NCBI RefSeq assembly: GCF_000527175.1
Contig: NZ_AZUR01000001.1
Coordinates: 3,745,001 to 3,809,000 of the forward strand
Reading direction: 5' to 3'
Source: Pseudogulbenkiania sp. MAI-1
GTDB lineage: Bacteria > Pseudomonadota > Gammaproteobacteria > Burkholderiales > Chromobacteriaceae
DNA length: 64,000 bases
Position 1 is the first letter of the stretch. Each line of letters starts with the position of its first letter. This document shows, one piece after another, positions 62,042 to 64,000 of the stretch. Under the pieces are notes generated by a model. It was not told the DNA's origin and made no database searches. It saw only the letters and a program-made list of their open reading frames with translations. Both the position numbers and the translations under genes were made by a program.

Positions 62042-62685
62042 CCTTCGACCTGTTCGACGACGAACCCCGCACCTGGCGCGAGGAACTGGCGCCGGGCGCG
62101 GTGGTGCTGCGCGGCTTCGCCCTGCCCCGCGTCGACGATCTGCTCGCCGCGCTCAAAGACGTCACCGCCGTCGCACCGTTCCGCCAGATGATCACGCCGG
62201 GCGGCTATCGCATGTCGGTGACGATGAGCGGCTGCGGACGCTACGGCTGGGTCAGCGACCACAGCGGCTACCGCTACGACCCGCTCGACCCCACCAGCGG
62301 CCAGCCCTGGCCGGCCATGCCGGACAGCTTCCGCCAGCTCGCCCGCGATGCCGCCGCCGAGGCCGGCTTCCCCGGCTACGAACCGGATGCCTGTCTGATC
62401 AACCGCTACGTCCCCGGCGCGCGCCTGTCTTTGCACCAGGATAAAGACGAGCGCGACCAGGTCGCTCCCATCGTCTCGGTCTCGCTCGGCCTACCGGCGC
62501 TGTTCCTGTTCGGCGGTCTGCACCGCAACGACCCCACGGTACGCGTGCCGCTCGCGCACGGTGACGTGGTGGTATGGGGCGGCCCGGCGCGGATGCGCTA
62601 CCACGGCGTGCTGCCGCTGAAGGAAGGCAGCCACCCGCTGTTGGGCGCGGAGCGGATCAATCTGACGTTTCGGAAGGTGAGATGA
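62038..62685 (+). CDS. alkB: AlkB, Fe(II)/2-oxoglutarate-dependent DNA repair dioxygenase
   Basis: A 215-residue AlkB. LINRYVPGARLSLHQDKDER gives the iron ligands His133 and Asp135; the distal His is in RMRYHGVLPL, and RINLTFRKVR supplies the 2-oxoglutarate Arg. YGWVSDHSGYRYDPLDP is the nucleotide-recognition lid. Reverses 1-methyladenine and 3-methylcytosine. Translationally coupled to ada. Confidence 0.96.
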
Positions 62686-62722
62686 TTTTTTGAGAAGCAG
62701 TCGCGATCGTGCAATATTTCCC

Positions 62723-64000
62723 CTACTTCGTCCACTCGTTGGACAGCGACTCAGCCTGCTTGAGCACCAACTCCACGGCATCGGGCTGTTGATCGGGCGG
62801 GTACTTCCACTTCTGTAGGGTGCGGCGCACCAGAATGCGCAGCCTTGCACGCACGCTTTCGCGCACTTGCCAATCCACCGTTGTGCTCGCCCGTAGCTTC
62901 TCCGTAATCTCGATGGCGATCTTCTTCAAAGTCTCATCGCCCAGCTCACGAACCGCGCTCTCGTTGTTGGCTAGCGCGTCGTAGAAGGCGATTTCGTCCT
63001 GCCCCAGACCCAGTGCAGCCTCCCGCTCCAGCACCGCCTGGAACTCCTTCGCCATCTGGATCAACTCTTCGATGACCTGGGCGGTTTCGATGGCGCGGTT
63101 GTGATACTTGCGCAGCGTTTCCAGCAACCGGTCGCCGTACTTCTTTTCCTGCACCACGTTGTTGCGCGCACGCGCCTTGATCTCGTCACGCAGCAGCTTT
63201 TCCAGCAGTTCCACAGCCAGGTTGCGGCTTTCCATCTGGCGCACGTCTTCCAGGAACTCGTCCGACAGCAAGCCGATGTTGGGCTTGTCCAGTCCGGCCA
63301 GGGCAAAGATGTCCGCCACCCCGTCGGCCACGATGGCGTTGTCCAGGATTTGCTTGAGTGCGCTGTTCTTTTCTTCCAGCGAGCGCTTTTTGTCCACCGT
63401 GGTGAACTTGGCGATGGCCGCCTTGATGGCCGAGAAGAAGGCGATCTCTTTGCGCAGTGCGGCAGCCTCATCCAGAGTCCCGCACAACGAAAAGGCCTTG
63501 GCTACGGCGACCATGGTGTCGAGAAAGCGCTGCTTACCATCCTTCAGGCCTAGCAAGTGGTTGGCAGCTGGCACCAAGAGCTTCAACGCATCCGTCTCAT
63601 ACGCGCTGTAATCGAAGCCATGCATCATGCCGCGCACGATGTCCATCTTCTCCAACAGCACCGCCAGCGCTTCGGCCGCGTTGTGCGTGGGATCGCCCTT
63701 GCCTTTGGATTCGGTATAGGTTTTGAGCGCGGCCTTCAGCTCATTGGCAATGCCGATGTAGTCCACCACCAGGCCGCCCGGCTTGTTCTTGAATACCCGG
63801 TTGACGCGAGCGATGGCCTGCATCAGGTTGTGGCCCTTCATCGGCTTGTCCACGTACATCGTGTGGCAGCAAGGAGCGTCGAAGCCAGTCAGCCACATAT
63901 CCCGCACGATCACCAATTTCAGCGGGTCTTTGGCGTCCTTGAAACGCTTTTCCAGGCGCTTCTTCACCTGCTTGCTGTACAAGTGCGGTTGCAACAGCGG
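62723..64000 (-). CDS. hsdR: Type I restriction endonuclease subunit HsdR, C-terminal part (5' end beyond window)
   Basis: About 425 residues of frame open to the right edge. IVRDMWLTGFDAPCCHTMYV, DKPMKGHNLMQAIARVNRVF and GGLVVDYIGIANELKAAL are the last SF2 translocase motifs of HsdR, followed by its long helical C-terminal domain (GDRLLETLRKYHNRAIETAQ, then a final WKYPPDQQPDAVELVLKQAE). HsdR forms the DNA-translocating, cutting subunit of a type I system with HsdM and HsdS, which must lie outside the window. The gene ends 37 bp from alkB, convergent with it. Confidence 0.93.
   Translation of the reverse strand, partial: PLLQPHLYSKQVKKRLEKRFKDAKDPLKLVIVRDMWLTGFDAPCCHTMYVDKPMKGHNLMQAIARVNRVFKNKPGGLVVDYIGIANELKAALKTYTESKGKGDPTHNAAEALAVLLEKMDIVRGMMHGFDYSAYETDALKLLVPAANHLLGLKDGKQRFLDTMVAVAKAFSLCGTLDEAAALRKEIAFFSAIKAAIAKFTTVDKKRSLEEKNSALKQILDNAIVADGVADIFALAGLDKPNIGLLSDEFLEDVRQMESRNLAVELLEKLLRDEIKARARNNVVQEKKYGDRLLETLRKYHNRAIETAQVIEELIQMAKEFQAVLEREAALGLGQDEIAFYDALANNESAVRELGDETLKKIAIEITEKLRASTTVDWQVRESVRARLRILVRRTLQKWKYPPDQQPDAVELVLKQAESLSNEWTK

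Overview
The window is GC-rich, densely packed DNA from a betaproteobacterium. The gene content (aryl-polyene cluster, TctCBA-TctDE tripartite tricarboxylate system, RecBCD, UbiUVT, class III ribonucleotide reductase, type I restriction) would fit the order Neisseriales, Chromobacteriaceae side. That placement is inference; no rRNA, tRNA or other taxonomic marker lies in the window.

Layout. (1) 1-8053: most of an aryl-polyene (APE) pigment cluster, transcribed leftward from about 7.3 kb: chain-length-factor-like ketosynthase, lysophospholipid acyltransferase, two acyl carrier proteins, membrane protein, a fused AMP-ligase/dehydratase, glycosyltransferase, LpxL-type acyltransferase and an ammonia-lyase running off the left edge. 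A divergent phosphopantetheinyl transferase would activate the carriers. (2) 8.2-20 kb: a heme-oxygenase-like diiron-type protein coupled to a PAS-GGDEF-EAL protein, an AbrB-type membrane protein, tctCBA with the divergent tctDE regulators, and a NUDIX hydrolase. (3) 20.2-40.0 kb: recD, recB and recC all on the minus strand, but recD is separated from recB by about 11.4 kb. That block holds a polyphosphate:AMP phosphotransferase, an Abi-family HEPN gene with a structured leader RNA, a restriction-gene remnant, a bacteriocin-type secretion locus broken by an IS3 element, and a secreted transglutaminase-like protein. Parts of it are visibly richer in A+T. (4) 40.1-48.8 kb: SirB2-like protein, ubiUVT (oxygen-independent ubiquinone synthesis), then a CHASE-PAS-kinase-3xREC hybrid kinase overlapping a REC-PAS-GGDEF-EAL gene. 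(5) 48.8-56.5 kb: PuuB-like oxidase, LysR regulator, DUF411 metal-binding protein, and an anaerobic ribonucleotide reductase locus with NrdR-like and FNR-like sites. (6) 56.7-64 kb: aldehyde dehydrogenase, GST, FAD-linked dehydrogenase, PyrR, ada-alkB alkylation repair, and the C-terminal part of HsdR running off the right edge.

Points most worth attention: the anaerobic reductase NrdD is split, with its glycyl-radical domain on its own 58-codon gene after a dispersed repeat; a double-glycine-leader protein with an unusual 115-residue C-terminal domain sits with a C39 exporter and a candidate immunity protein; the Abi gene is preceded by a promoter and a compact hairpin RNA; a 130-190 bp repeat occurs twice, each copy directly after a stop codon. 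An oxygen-responsive theme links nrdD, ubiUVT and their FNR-like boxes.
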